NCBI GenBank assembly: GCA_023055505.1 | Contig: JALIRH010000099.1 | Coordinates: 263,001 to 327,000, forward strand | Source of the DNA: Callipepla californica brunnescens | Taxonomy: Eukaryota; Chordata; Aves; Galliformes; Odontophoridae | Direction of reading: 5' to 3' | Length of the DNA stretch: 64,000 nucleotides | In this document: piece after piece, positions 1-11,300 of the stretch | Layout of the letters: every line of letters begins with the position of its first letter | How positions within the stretch are numbered: the first letter of the stretch is position 1 | Made by a program: the position numbers and the translations under genes | The notes under the pieces: model-generated | Seen by the model: the letters and a program-made list of their open reading frames with translations, nothing else | Told to the model about the DNA's origin: nothing | The model's database searches: none

Positions 1-342
1 TCTTGATCCAGTTCTGGAATTAAATTGGGAGTTGTTTTTCTGTTCCAGGACCTTGGGATGTCGTGGTCCTGGAAGCTGAAGTCTACTTGAAGTATATTCA
101 TACGTCCTTTGAGTAGAAGTATTGATTAGTTCTTGAAGTATTTCTTTCCTGATTTCCGTAGCTGCTAGAGTTTCTGTGTTACGGTTTACAGCAGGTACTT
201 GCACAATAGATGGGTGCCGTTTTGCAGCAGTGTGAATCAGAAAGTGTATCCCTGTAGTGGCTGGGTGCTTAACCGCTGAGGCCGTCTGTCCTGTGCCTGT
301 GGAGCAAGTGGTAATTAATGTTGTGCACTGACCAAATGTGGT
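1..342 (-). CDS. Unidentified exon-like open frame, runs off the left edge
   Basis: The minus strand is open for 114 codons, from a TGA at 343-345 to the window edge, in non-repetitive DNA. It has no ATG, so if real it is an internal exon or part of one. The predicted peptide has mixed composition: Thr/Ser-rich first, then a likely helix containing EIRKEILQELI, then a polar Ser/Arg/Gln-rich tail. This differs from the dipeptide-like products of the nearby telomeric repeat. No strong polypyrimidine tract precedes it; AG dinucleotides near 345-360 are possible acceptors. I do not recognise the family. It could be a host exon, an old element fragment or a chance frame. An open stretch this long is uncommon in random sequence but not decisive. 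Confidence 0.3.
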
Positions 343-540
343 TCACCCTGCTGACACTGTGTAAGTCCAGCAAATGGTCTTCTCAATCTATGGTGGTGAA
401 AGTATGGGGAAAAATGTTGCTGGGAATCTGGGAACTGCATGCTTTGTTTTGTTTTTAGATTTCCTTAAAGCTGAGATCTCCATGGTAAGCCAGATTTTCT
501 CTCCCAGATTTTCACAGTGAAAAGGCTGTATGGATTCAGG
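343..540. other. Unique intergenic or intronic sequence, nothing identified
   Basis: This is AT-leaning non-repetitive DNA between the exon-like frame and the first TTAGGG repeats. I see no RNA gene, promoter or terminator in it. Confidence 0.4.
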
Positions 541-1943
541 CCTTTTCTGCGACTGGTTAGGGTTAGGGTTTAGGCTAGGGTTAGGGTCAGCTTCAGGGTC
601 AGGGTTAGGGCAAGGGTTAGGTTTTGGTGTAGATTTCGGTTTAGGGTAAGGGTTAGGGATAATTTGAGTGTTAGCGTCAGGGACAGAAGTAGGTGAAGTG
701 TTCATGTTAGGAGTAGCATTAGGGTTAAGTTTAGGGTTAGACTTAGGATTGGATTTGTATGTAGGGTTAGGGGTAGGGTTAGTTTGAGTGTCAGGGTGAG
801 GTAAGGGGTAGGCCTCGGGTTTGGCTTTGTGTTAAGTAAAGGTTTAGGAATAGTTGTAGGGTTAGTGTTTGGATTAGGATTTGGTTTAATATTAGGAACA
901 TGTTTTGGGATAGATTTAGGTGAGGGTTGTGGTGATCTGATGCTTTTGGTTAGGTTTAGGGTTGGGCTTCCACTTGGGTTTTGTGGTAGGGTCTGAGTTT
1001 GGGTTAGGGTTAGGGTAGAGTTAGAATTAGGATTTGGGAAATGCTTCGAGTTCTGTTTAGGGTAAGGATTAGTGTTAGATTTAGGGTTTGAGTTAGGGTT
1101 AGGATTATGGTTAGGACTAGGGTTCTGTTAGGTTTTGGGTTAGGGTTATGGGTAAGTTTGTTTTAGTACTAGGGTAAGGTTATGTTTAGGGTTAGGGTTA
1201 CGATTAGGGAAAGATTGAGTGATACAGTGTTAGGGTAAGTTTAGGTTATGGAATAGGGTTAGGTGTAAGATTGGGTTTAGTAATAGGGTTAGGTTTAGAT
1301 TCTGGGTTAGGGTTAGAGATAGGGAAAGGGTTTGGGATTGTTTTAGGTTTTGGATTAGGTTTAGGATTAGGGTTAGGGAAAAAGTTTTTCTCAGTTTTAT
1401 GATTGTGTTTAGAGCTAGGATTAGGTTGAGTGTTCATGTTAGCATTAGGGGAAGTTTTAGGTTTAGGTTTAGGTTTAGGATGCGATCTGTGTTTAGGGTT
1501 AGGGGCAGGGTCAGTTTGAGTGTAAGGGTCAGATTAGGGTTAGGCCTCTGGTTAGGGTTAAGGTTAGGAATAGGATTAGGTTTCAGGTTAGTGTTAGGGT
1601 TAGGCCTGGGATTGCTGTTAGGGTTAGGTTAAGGTAAGTCTTGTGGTTAGGGTTAGGTGTAGGAAAAGGGTTTTGGGGATAGGGATAGTGTATAGGTAAG
1701 GGTTAGAATTCGATTTAGGATTAGGCTTAGGGATAGGGTTTATTTGAGTTCTAAGGTTAGATACAGCATTAGAACTAGGTTGAGTGTCAGTGTTAGGATT
1801 AGGGTTTGGGTTACTGTTGAGGATAGGAATAGGGATAGGTTTAGGGTTATGCTTAGGGTTCAAGCTAGGTACAGGGTTCGGGTTAGGTTTAAGGTGAGTG
1901 TTAGGCTTAGGGTAAGGATTGTGGTAAAAATGAGTTCTCTACT
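541..1943 (+). repeat. Degenerate TTAGGG-type interstitial telomeric repeat
   Basis: Runs of GGTTAGGG and variants (TTAGGT, TTAGGA, GTGTTAGGG) fill this interval in the G-rich orientation on the plus strand. It is a diverged relative of the G-rich half of the array unit. Shared landmarks in the same order include GTGATCTGATGCTT near 929 (unit: GTAATCTGATGC near 7452), GTAGAGTTAGAATTAGG near 1014 (unit: near 7532), and TTAGGTTTAGGTTTAGG near 1460 followed by GAGTGTAA and GGGTTAGGCCT (unit: near 7803). Exact hexamers are a minority, so the tract is old compared with the array copies. The last 20-odd bases before the LTR are no longer telomere-like. Confidence 0.85.
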
Positions 1944-2467
1944 TGTTAATCAAACCGACTCGAGACAGATGTGTCCGTGTTTTTCAGCGTGTTTTTTTTT
2001 CTGAGAACTATGTAGTTTGTAGAAGTCTCAAAAGAGATATATCGATGTTTTGTCTAAAAACTGTAGTTTGTGCAAGTTGGAGCCACAGCGCTTAGTTCTA
2101 ACACCTGGACAATGAACAACAGATAGCAGTGACCTTTGGAGAAACTGCAAAAGAAAAAGAAGTGAAAATCTTCTCTTGAGCGCGCGTGATCGGAGCTGAG
2201 GAAAACTATGGCCTTCATCATCTCGATCGCCAGGAGGCAGAGAACGACCCCCAGATAACAGCCAGCGCAGCCCAGGAAGAGAAAGATAAGACATGAATGC
2301 AGAGATAAGGGACAATGAAAAGAGGGGTTGGGGGGCCCTGTTGAGCACCTCTGGTGCAGAGGAGACTCCCAGCCGCCCAGCGCTGTTCCGCTCATTTCTT
2401 GCTTGCTCAATAAATTCCTTACTGTTGGCAACAGTTGGTGCGTATCGTTCTCTTCACACCTCTAACA
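1944..2467 (+). repeat. 5' LTR of the left retrovirus
   Basis: The right edge is set by TAACA ending at 2467, three bases before the primer-binding site. The left edge at 1944 is inferred from TGTTA, which would pair with TAACA as the terminal inverted repeat, and gives a 524-bp LTR. A polyadenylation signal AATAAA lies at 2409-2414, so the R/U5 boundary should follow shortly after. No clear TATA box was identified. The start could be off by some tens of bases because no second LTR is present for comparison. Confidence 0.7.
2409..2414 (+). promoter_or_regulatory. LTR polyadenylation signal
   Basis: A canonical AATAAA lies 53 bases upstream of the inferred LTR end, the usual place for a retroviral R-region signal. 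Confidence 0.65.
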
Positions 2468-2470
2468 ATT

Positions 2471-2488
2471 TGGTGCCGTGACTCGGAT
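2471..2488 (+). other. Primer-binding site, tRNA-His type
   Basis: The 18 bases starting TGGTGCCGTGACTCGG are complementary to the 3' end of vertebrate tRNA-His, judged from the known tRNA 3' sequence. The site starts three bases after the LTR end, the normal retroviral spacing. tRNA-His priming is a feature of HERV-H-like class I elements. Confidence 0.8.
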
Positions 2489-2565
2489 CCAGGCGACTCT
2501 GCTGTGGAATTCCCACTCCAGGGGAGCACCCCGTCTTCGGACGGCCCCTGGGCTGGGGAACTTCT

Positions 2566-4027
2566 GTGCAGAGACCTGTAGCTCCGAACTCTAGGTACAG
2601 CTCGCAGGTAAAGCTACCGGACATACCACTAGAAAGTCCCCTAGGTTTAAGGTTAAAACATTGGGGTGATTCTCCCTCTAGACGAGGAAAGAGTGAGGTG
2701 AAGATGGTACATGACTGTATGGAGGTATGGGGAGGAAAGCAGAGAAGGGCAGATCAGCTGTTCTGGCCAGTATTTGGGTCCTTTGAGGACCGGATCTGCC
2801 AGGCTCTAAACGCTTATGCAAATGAAAAACAGCCTTTGAATCTGGAAGATGGTGAGTATGCAAATGATGTGTAGAATCTGATATTGGAACCTTTCTGTTC
2901 CCCCTAATTAAAAAAAGGAATACAACAGAGGAGGACATTATACACTATCCCCCTGCCTTACGCTCCCCCCGAACAGAATCCAGCGGCTCCGCCGGAGCAA
3001 GCTGAATCTGACTTGGGAGATGAACCTGAATGTGAACCCCTAGACTTCCCTAGGAGAAGGATCACTAGAAGGCAAGCTAGGCAGGAGAGGGGTCAAGGAA
3101 GAAACGTTCTCCCTTTAAGAGAAATACCTGTAGCTACCGGAGGATCAAAGCCAGGAGCTGGCTATGTTTCAGTTCCCTTCAACTCAGGAGATACATAAGG
3201 GAATTTCAGAAGGAGATGGGGAATTTGCTGGAGGATCCTTGAGGGGTCTCCGAGAGGCTAGATCAATCTTCAGGTCCCAACCATTAAACTTGGGATGAAA
3301 CACAGGCAATTTTGGGCATACTATTTAGAGCAGAAGAAAGGGATATGATCAGGAGGGCAGGTACGTGAATCTGGGATCAGCAACACCCGGCTGGCCCAGG
3401 AGCAGATCTAAAGTGACCCTTACAGCGGCCCAATTGGGATAATCAGAGCCAGGAACATGGTACTCACATGGCAGATTTGCGAGTTCTTATTATTCAAGGG
3501 ATTAGAGAATCTGTCCCTCGGGGACAGAATATCAATAAGGCAAATAAGGCAAGCAACGGAAAAAAGATGAAACTCCTACTGAGTGGTTAGAGAGACTATG
3601 CAGAAATGTACAGTTCTATTCAGGATTAGATCCTGCTACCCCGTGGGGCGAGCTCTCCTGAAAACGCGGTTTGAAGCTAGGTCCTGGACAGATATTGGAA
3701 GGAAACTAGAGAAGCTGGAGGACTGGCAGGAGAGAGGATTAGATGAATTGCTGAGAGAGGCTCAGAAAGTATACGTTAAGGAGAGAGGAGGAGACTCAGA
3801 AGAGGCAAGCTGGAAGTCTGATAGCCGCGGTAAGAGAAGGACAGAAGGGGGCGTTCCAGGCAAGGAGAAGAGGGAATATTCCTCGGGCAGAAAATGCGCT
3901 TCAACCCAAGCAGAACAGACCCAGAGATATGAGGACAGTTGAATGCTTCTACTGTCAGAAAAAGGGACACATGAAGAAAGACTGTAGAAAGAGAATCTGG
4001 GACGAGCAAATGTTTCAGGAGGACTGA
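2566..4027 (+). pseudogene. gag: gag pseudogene of the left retrovirus
   Basis: Gag is the structural polyprotein. A matrix-like part (about 2620-2870) has a LKHWGD-type start and a WPVFGSFED-type motif. A proline-rich linker follows, then capsid-like sequence beginning PLREIP with VPFNSGD near 3108-3190. Capsid helices appear near 3289-3365 and 3660-3790 (the latter including RSWTDIGRKLEKLEDW). A CCHC zinc knuckle (C-X2-C-X4-H-X4-C) lies at 3944-3985. The matrix and capsid parts sit in different frames with stops near 2872 and 3196, and the C-terminal capsid frame ends at 3942 in a different frame from the knuckle. The frame ends at TGA 4025-4027. Assignment rests on these motifs and their order. 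Confidence 0.75.
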
Positions 4028-4510
4028 GGGGGTCAGGGACTCTATGTGCTGGGGACCTGGGAAAGAAACAAGCCCTTGATAAAATTGAAATTGGGTTCTC
4101 AGCGTCAGGAAATGGAATTTTTGGTAGAGTCTGGGGCAGAAAGATCGACTGTTCAATATTTACCTCGAGGATGTTCTTTATCCTCGGAAGAGCTACAAGT
4201 AACTGGAACAAAAGGGGAACCTTTTATGGTACCTGTTGTAAAGCAGGTAGAAATAGAATCACCTAGCACCTATGGAACTGAGTCTTTTTTATTGGTACCT
4301 GAAGCAGAATAGAATTTGCTAGGGAGAGATTGAATTGTGGAGTTAGGAATAAATTTGGAAGTAAAAGATAGAGAATTAACTGTTCAGCAACGTACTCTAA
4401 CGATAGAAGATGAGGCTAGAATTAACCCAGAAGTTTGGTAGAGTCCAGAATCAGTAGGGAAGTTAGACATAGAACCCTTTGAAGTGATTCTAAAGGACCC
4501 AGGCATACCA
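4028..4510 (+). pseudogene. pro: Retroviral protease pseudogene (left element), truncated
   Basis: The frame continues directly from the gag TGA with GGQG, the usual gamma-type gag-pro junction. It reaches the aspartic protease active site near 4121-4150, where the expected catalytic Asp codon is GAG (Glu) at 4127-4129, giving ESGA. A LLGRD motif, typical of the C-terminal end of the protease fold, lies at about 4317-4331 but is flanked by in-frame stops (TAG near 4310, TGA after the Asp). A pre-RT linker-like stretch follows to about 4510, also with a stop. The element then turns into CCCTAA-type repeat before any RT motif. The protein cannot be active as it stands. Confidence 0.75.
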
Positions 4511-6647
4511 ATTAGGGTGAAAGGCCTAACCTTTCTCTCACCCTAACAATCAAAGAAAACCTATTCCTAAACCTAATCCTAAATCTAGTCCTAACCCTAA
4601 CCCTCACCCTTAATCTAACCCCAACCCCCACCCAGAAGCTAACACTTAGCATTGTACAATACCTAAACGTACCCCTAATCCTTATCACTAAACCTAAAAG
4701 GAACCTGAAACATAGTGCTAAATCCAAACCCTAACCCTGAAGACTAATGCTAACAATGAACCAATTCCTATACCTTTTCCTTCCTCCAAATTGATTCCTA
4801 GCACTAACCCTAACCCTACATTAACCCTATCCTAACCCTAACCCTAACCCTAGCCCTAAAATACATTAACCCTAACCCTAACCCTAACCCTAACCCTAGC
4901 CCTAACCTAACTCTAACCCTAACCCTAACCCTAAACCTAATGCTAACCCTTAACCTACCCTAACCCTAACCCTACCATACCCTAACCCTAACCTACCCTA
5001 ACACTAACCCTAACCCTAACCCTAAACCTAAACCTAAACCTAACCCTAACCCTAACCCTAACCGTAATTCCTAACCCTTACCTTAACTGTATCACAATCC
5101 CTATCCTAATTCTTACCCTAACCCTAACCCTTACCTAACCCTAACCCTAACCCTAACTCTAACCTTAACCCTAATCCTAACCCTAACCTAACCCTAACCC
5201 TAATCCTAACCCTAACCCTAACTCTAATTCCTAACCCTTACCTTAACTGTATCACAATCCCTATCCTAATTCTTACCTTAACCCTAACGCTAACCCTAAC
5301 CCTAACTCTCACCTTAACCCTAACCCTAACCCTAACCTAACCCTAACCCTAACCCTAACCCTAACCGTAACCCTAACCCTAACCCTAACCCTAACCCTAA
5401 CCCTAACCCTAACCCTAACCTCAACCCTAACCCTAACTCTAACCTTAACCCTAAACCTAACAATAAATTTAACCCTAACCCTAACACTAACCCTAACCCT
5501 AATTTTACCCTAACCCTAAGCATACCCTAACCCTAACCCTAACCCCAACCCTAACCTAACCCTAACCCTAACCCTAACCCTAACCCTAACCTAACCCTAA
5601 CCCTAACCCTAACCCTAACCCTAACCCTAACCCTAACAATAAATTTAACCTTAACCCTAACCCTAACCCTAACCCTACCCTAACCTTAACCCTAACCCTA
5701 ACCCTAACCCTAACCCTAACCCTAACCTTAACCCTAACCCTACCCTAACCCTAACCCTAACCCTAACCCTAACCCTTACCCTAACCCTAGCCTAACCCAA
5801 ACCCTAACCCTAACCCTACCCTAACCCTAACCCTAACCCTACCCCTAACCCTACTTTACCCTAACCCTAATCCTAACACTAACTCTAACTTTATTCCTTA
5901 CCCTAACACTAATCCAATCCCGAACCCTAACCCTAATCCTAGCCCTAACTCTAACTTTATTCGTAACCCTACCCCTAATCCAAACAATAACCCTTACCCT
6001 AATCAAACCCTATCCCTATTCCTAACCCTTACCCTAACCGTATCACAATCCCTATCCTAACTCTTACCATAACCCAAACCCTAACCTAACCCTAACCCTA
6101 ACCCTAACCCTATCCCTAACCCTTACCCTAACCCTAACCCTACCCTAACCTTAACTCTACCCTAACCGTATCCCTACCCTAACCCTAACCCTAATCCTAG
6201 CCCTTACTCTAACTTTATTCCTAACCCTACCCCTGATCCAAACACTAACCCTAACCTTAATGTAACCCTAACCCTATTCCTAACCCTTACCCTAACTGTA
6301 TCCCATTCCCTATCCTAACTCTTACCATAACCCTAACCCTGATGCTAATGCTAACCCTAACCCTGAATCTAACCCTTACCCTAACCCTATCCCTTACCCA
6401 GAAGCTAACACTTAGCGTTGTACAATACCTAACCGTACCCTAACCCTATCCCTAAACCTAAAAGGAACCCAAACTCTAACCCTAAATCTGTCCCTGAGCC
6501 TAACCTTCAACCTTACCCTAACCTTAACCCTAACCCTGTTCCATTCTCTAAACATATCTGTAAGCATTACCTTCATCCTAACTCGAACTCTACCCTAACC
6601 CTATCCCTTTGACCCCAACACAAAACCCAGATTGAGCCTGACCCTAA

Positions 6648-6653
6648 CCTAGG
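6648..6653. other. C-rich to G-rich switch (CCTAGG) in the unit
   Basis: The strand asymmetry flips here: CCCTAA repeats to the left and TTAGGG repeats to the right, meeting at the palindrome CCTAGG. The same junction recurs in every unit (near 12334, 17253, 22045, 26845, 31633, 36266, 41062 and 45857). The bases that follow read GTAGCATAAAGTG or GTAGCATCAAGTG. Confidence 0.85.
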
Positions 6654-8140
6654 TAGCATAAAGTGTATGTAGGGTGAATTTGAGTTTTAGGGTCAAAGTT
6701 AAATTGTTAGTTTTAGGGTTAGGGTGAAGGATTGCTTTAGTTCTAGTATTAGGGTGTTTGGGGTTAGGGTTAGGGTAAGGATTTTGGAGTGGATTAGGTT
6801 TAGGGTCAGGTTTGGGGGAGTTTTGGGGTTAGGGTTAGATTTAGGATTAGGGTTAGCAAAAAAGTTGTTTTAGTTTTAGTTTAGGTTAGTGCTAGGATTA
6901 GGTTGAGTGTTCTTGTGAAGTTTAGGTTTAGGGTTAGGTTTCGGTTTAGATTGAGGTTTAGGGTAAGGAGTAGGGTTAATTTGACTTTTAGGGTCAGAGT
7001 AAAGTCGTGTTAGGGTTAAGGTTAAGAACAGGATTCAGATTCCAATTAGGTTTTGGGTTCCTACTAGGGATAGGCCTCAAATTAGTGTTAAGGTTAGGGT
7101 TAGGGTTAGGTATAGGGAAAGGGTTAGTGTTAAGGCCAGGGCAAGTGTATGGTTTAGGGTAAAGATTGGATTTAGGGTTAGGTTTAGATGTAGGTTTGGT
7201 TTGATCGTTAGGGTGTGAGAAGGCACCGGCCTTGGATTTCATTTGGAGATTGGGTAAGGTTTAGGAATAGGAATAACATTGGTGTTTAAAAGATGATTAG
7301 TGTTAGTATTAGGGAGAGGGTTACGGTTAGAGTTTAGTTAGGGTTGTTAGTTTTAGAGTGAGGGATAGGGGTATGGTTTGGTCTAGTACTTGGGTTAGGG
7401 TTTGGGATAGTCCTAGCATTAGTGTTAGGGTTAGGGTTCCGTTAGGGTTGTGGTAATCTGATGCTAGGTGTCGGGATTAGGGTTGTGCTTAAATGTGGGT
7501 TTGGTTTGAGGGTCAGAGTTAGGGTTAGGGTAGAGTTAGAATTAGGGTAAGAGTTAGGATTAGGTTTAGGATTAGGATAAAGATTAGGTTAGGATTAGTG
7601 TTGGCTTTAGGGTTGTGTCTGGGAGAAGGGTTAGTGTTAGGGATAGACTTAGGGTAAGAGTAAGTGTTAGGAATAGGCATAGGTTTTGGGAAAGTTTCAG
7701 AGTTTGGACTGGATTTATGATTAGGGTTAGGGACAAAGATTTTTTGAGATTTGTGATTAGATTTAGGGAGAAAAGTAGGCTGACTTGTGGTGTTAGCAGT
7801 AGGTTTAGGTTTAGGTTTAGGTTTAGGATTCCATTTGTATTTATTGATGGAGGTTGGGTTAGTTGGAGTGTAAAGGTCAGAGTAGGGTTAGGCCTTGGGA
7901 TAGGGTTAAGGTTTGGAATAGGATTAGGATTCAAATGATGTTACGGGTTGGTGTTAGGGTTAGGGAAAGGTTAGGATCAGGGCTGAGGTCAGGGTTAGGT
8001 ATAGGAAAAGGGTTAGTGTTAGGGCTAGGGCAATTGGAAGGGTTAGGCTTAGGCTTAGATATTAGGGTTAGGTTTAGGCGGAGGTTTGGTTGGAGTGTCA
8101 GGGTGAGAGAAGGGGTAGGCCTGGGGTTTGGTTTTGGGTT

Positions 8141-8329
8141 ACATCATACAAATCATCACATCCATTAGCTGGGGTGGGAGGTGCAAGGAACAGCCAGCAA
8201 AGTGCTGAGTTCATTCCAATCAGAGGACCTGAAGATCGGGTAGCTACTATCAAACCGTTTGTGTTGCCAATTCCGATGATATTTATGGGGCCCTGATGTT
8301 ATGGTTCAGTGGGGAGTCACTATCAAGTC
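8141..8329 (+). pseudogene. pro: Fragment of a class II retroviral protease gene, one per unit
   Basis: This 189-bp non-telomeric insert encodes the C-terminal part of a retroviral aspartic protease. A flap-like GVGG is followed by QQSAEF, then a PFVLPIP stretch near 8251-8275. After a one-base frameshift at GGGGCCCTGAT it reads DVMVQWGVTI. Copies lie at 8141-8329, 13827-14015, 18746-18934, 23538-23718, 28328-28508, 33124-33304, 37759-37939, 42555-42735 and 47351-47539. The catalytic Asp region is not included. In the first eight copies it is followed by C-rich repeat; in the ninth it continues into pol. The family call is from motif order, not from a search. Confidence 0.8.
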
Positions 8330-11300
8330 CAAACCCAATCCAAACCCCAAACCTACTCCTATTCCTAAACCTTATCTTAACCCTAAACCAAACCCAAACC
8401 CAAGGCCCTCCCCTTCTCTCAGCCTAACACTCAAACTAACCTAAACCCGAAACTAACCCTACATTTATCCTAATCTTATCCATATTCTAAGGCCTAACCC
8501 TACTCTGACCAGAAAGCTCATGTTGTCTAAAATCTACCCCTTACCTAAAACCTAAATCGACAAAAAAACCTAACCCGAAACCTCAACCTAACTCTTCTCC
8601 TAACTAGAACACCAGCACTTCACCTTACCCTAACTGGAAACCTAGGACTAAATCCTTACCTTGTCCAGAACCCTATTCCTAACCCAAACCAGAATTCTAA
8701 CCTCTACCCTAACCAAAACCCTTCCCCTAAACCTAAACCTAATGCTACCCTCAACCAAACCCTAGCCCTAAATCCTACCCTAAAACCAACACCACGTTTA
8801 AGCTCAAACCTCAAGCCTCAAAGAAAGCATCAGATTACCGCAGATCTCACCTAACACTAACCCCAATCCAATCCCTACTACTAACCCCAAACCCAATCCA
8901 AACACCAAAACTATTCCTATTCCTAAACCTAACACTAAGCCAGAACCAAACCCAAGGCCTACCCCTTCTCTCAGCCTGACACTCAAACTAACCTAGACCT
9001 GAACGCAACGCTAAATCAAATACTAAAACTCACCCTTAGCCAAGGCCCTTTTAGGACCCTTCCCTGGTCCTAAAACTAAAGAGAACCCTTCATCTACATC
9101 CCTAACCCTTACCCTAAACCTAAATCTACACCAAAACCTAACCCTAACCCTAACATGTCTTCTAACTGTAAAACTAACGCTTCACCTAACCCGAACTGAA
9201 ACCCCAGGACTAAACCTTACCTAACACCTAGCTATATTCCTAACCCTATCCTGAAACCTAACGTTAACCCTAACCCTAAAAACAACTTGGAACCAAACCC
9301 TAACCCTAACCTAACCCTTATCAGAACCCTAAATCTAATCCTAACCGTTACCTCAATTGAACTCCAATTCTTCCTGAAATCTAAATGGGACCTTAAAACC
9401 AACCCCAGATTGAAGCCCAACCCTAAACCTAACACAAAGCATTAGATTACCACAGCTATCACCTAACTCTAACCCCAGCCTTAACGCTAATACTATCCCA
9501 AACACTATTCCAATTCCTAAACCCAACACAAACCCAAAAACACAAAGCCTACAATTCTCACAACCTAACACTGAAAGGAAACCTAAATCTTACCCTAACT
9601 CTAAAACTAATCCAAAGCATGACCACAATTTAAACTCTAAATCTACCTTCAAACTAAAGCTGACCCTAACACCAACCTCAAGCCCAACCCTAAGCCTAAC
9701 ACAAAGCATTAGATTACCACAACGCTCACCTAACTTCTAACCCCCACCCTAACACTAATACTAAAGCAATCAGATTCCAAATACTAACCCAATTCCTATT
9801 CTGAAACCCAAAACTATTCCAAAAACAAACCCAAGGCCTAACCTTTCTCTCACCCTAACAATCAAAGAAAACCTATTCCTAAACCTAATCCTAAATCTAG
9901 TCCTAACCCTAACCCTCACCCTTAATCTAACCCCAACCCCCACCCAGAAGCTAACACTTAGCATTGTACAATACCTAAACGTACCCCTAATCCTTATCAC
10001 TAAACCTAAAAGGAACCTGAAACATAGTGCTAAATCCGAACCCTAACCCTGAAGACTAACGCTAACAATGAACCAATTCCTATACATTTTCCTTCCTCCA
10101 AATTGATTCCTAGCACTAACCCTAACCCTACATTAACCCTATCCTAACCCTATCCCTAACCCTAGCCCTAAACTACATTAACCCTAACCCTAACCCTAAC
10201 CCTAACCCTAGCCCTAACCTAACTCTAACCCTAACCCTAACCCTAAACCTAATGCTAACCCTTACCCTACCCTAACCCAAACCCTACCATACCCTAACCC
10301 TAACCTACCCTAACACTAACCCTAACCCTAACCCTAAACCTAAACCTAAACCTAACCCTAACCCTAACCCTAATTCCTAACCCTTACCTTAACTGTATCA
10401 CAATCCCTATCATAATTCTTACCCTAACCCTAACCCTTACCTAACCCTAACCCTAACCCTAACCCTAACTCTAACCTTAACCCTAACCCTAATCCTAACC
10501 CTAACCCTAACTCTAATTCCTAACCCTTACCTAAACTGTACCACAATCCCTATCCTAATTCTTACCCTAACCCTAACCCTAACCCTAACCCTAACTCTCA
10601 CCTTAACCCTAACCCTAACCCTAACCTAACCCTAACCCTAACCCTAACCCTACCCTAACCCTAACCCTAACACTAACACTAACCCTAACCCTAAACCTAA
10701 ACCTAAACCTAACCCTAACCCTAACCCTAATTCCTAACCCTTACCTTAACTTTATCACAATCCCTATCCTAATTCTTACCCTAACCCTAACCCTTACCTA
10801 ACCCTAACCCTAACCCTAACCCTAACTCTAACCTTAACCCTAACCCTAACCTAACCCTAACCCTAATCCTAACCCTAACCCTAACTCTAATTCCTAACCC
10901 TTACCTTAACTGTATCACAATCCCTATCCTAATTTTTACCCTAACCCTAACCCTTACCTAACCCTAACCCTAACCCTAACCCTAACTCACACCCTAACCC
11001 TAACCCTAACCCTAACCTAACCCTAACCCTAACCCTAACCCTAACCCTAACCCTAACCCTAACCCTAACCCTAACCCTAACCTCAACCCTAACCCTAACT
11101 CTAACCTTAACCCTAAACGTAACAATAAATTTAACCCTAACCCTAACACTAACCCTAACCCTAATTTTACCCTAACCCTAAGCATACCCTAACCCTAACC
11201 CTAACCCTAACCCTAACCCTAACCCCAACCCTAACCTAACCCTAACCCTAACCCTAACCCTAACCCTACCCTAACCCTAACCCTAACCCTAACCCTAACA

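Larger units (their letters stand above)
1944..4521 (+). mobile_element. Left endogenous retrovirus: 5' LTR, leader, gag and start of pro (class I, gamma-like)
   Basis: The order is 5' LTR, primer-binding site, matrix-like, capsid-like and zinc-knuckle gag segments, an in-frame TGA, then protease. Near 4521 it changes within a few bases into CCCTAA-type repeat. RT, integrase, env and the 3' LTR are absent. The tRNA-His-type primer site, single CCHC knuckle and gag-TGA-pro layout fit the gamma-like class I group. Its LTR does not resemble the LTR at 51352-51718, so it is not the other end of the right-hand element. Several frameshifts and stops make it non-functional. Confidence 0.85.
4522..8329. 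repeat. Array unit 0 (5'-truncated, 3808 bp)
   Basis: This copy begins at the point equivalent to 9836 in the next unit, so the first 1.5 kb of the C-rich half is missing. Pure CCCTAA runs are mixed with AATAAATTTAACC islands (5461, 5638). The switch is at 6648-6653. A 5-base difference near 6993 breaks a frame that is open in the other copies. The protease piece has the longer form, CTACTATCAAACCG, at its middle. Confidence 0.88.

Noticed and set aside
5540..6300. CRISPR-like array because of regular short repeats
   Set aside because: The repeats are contiguous telomeric hexamers with no unique spacers.
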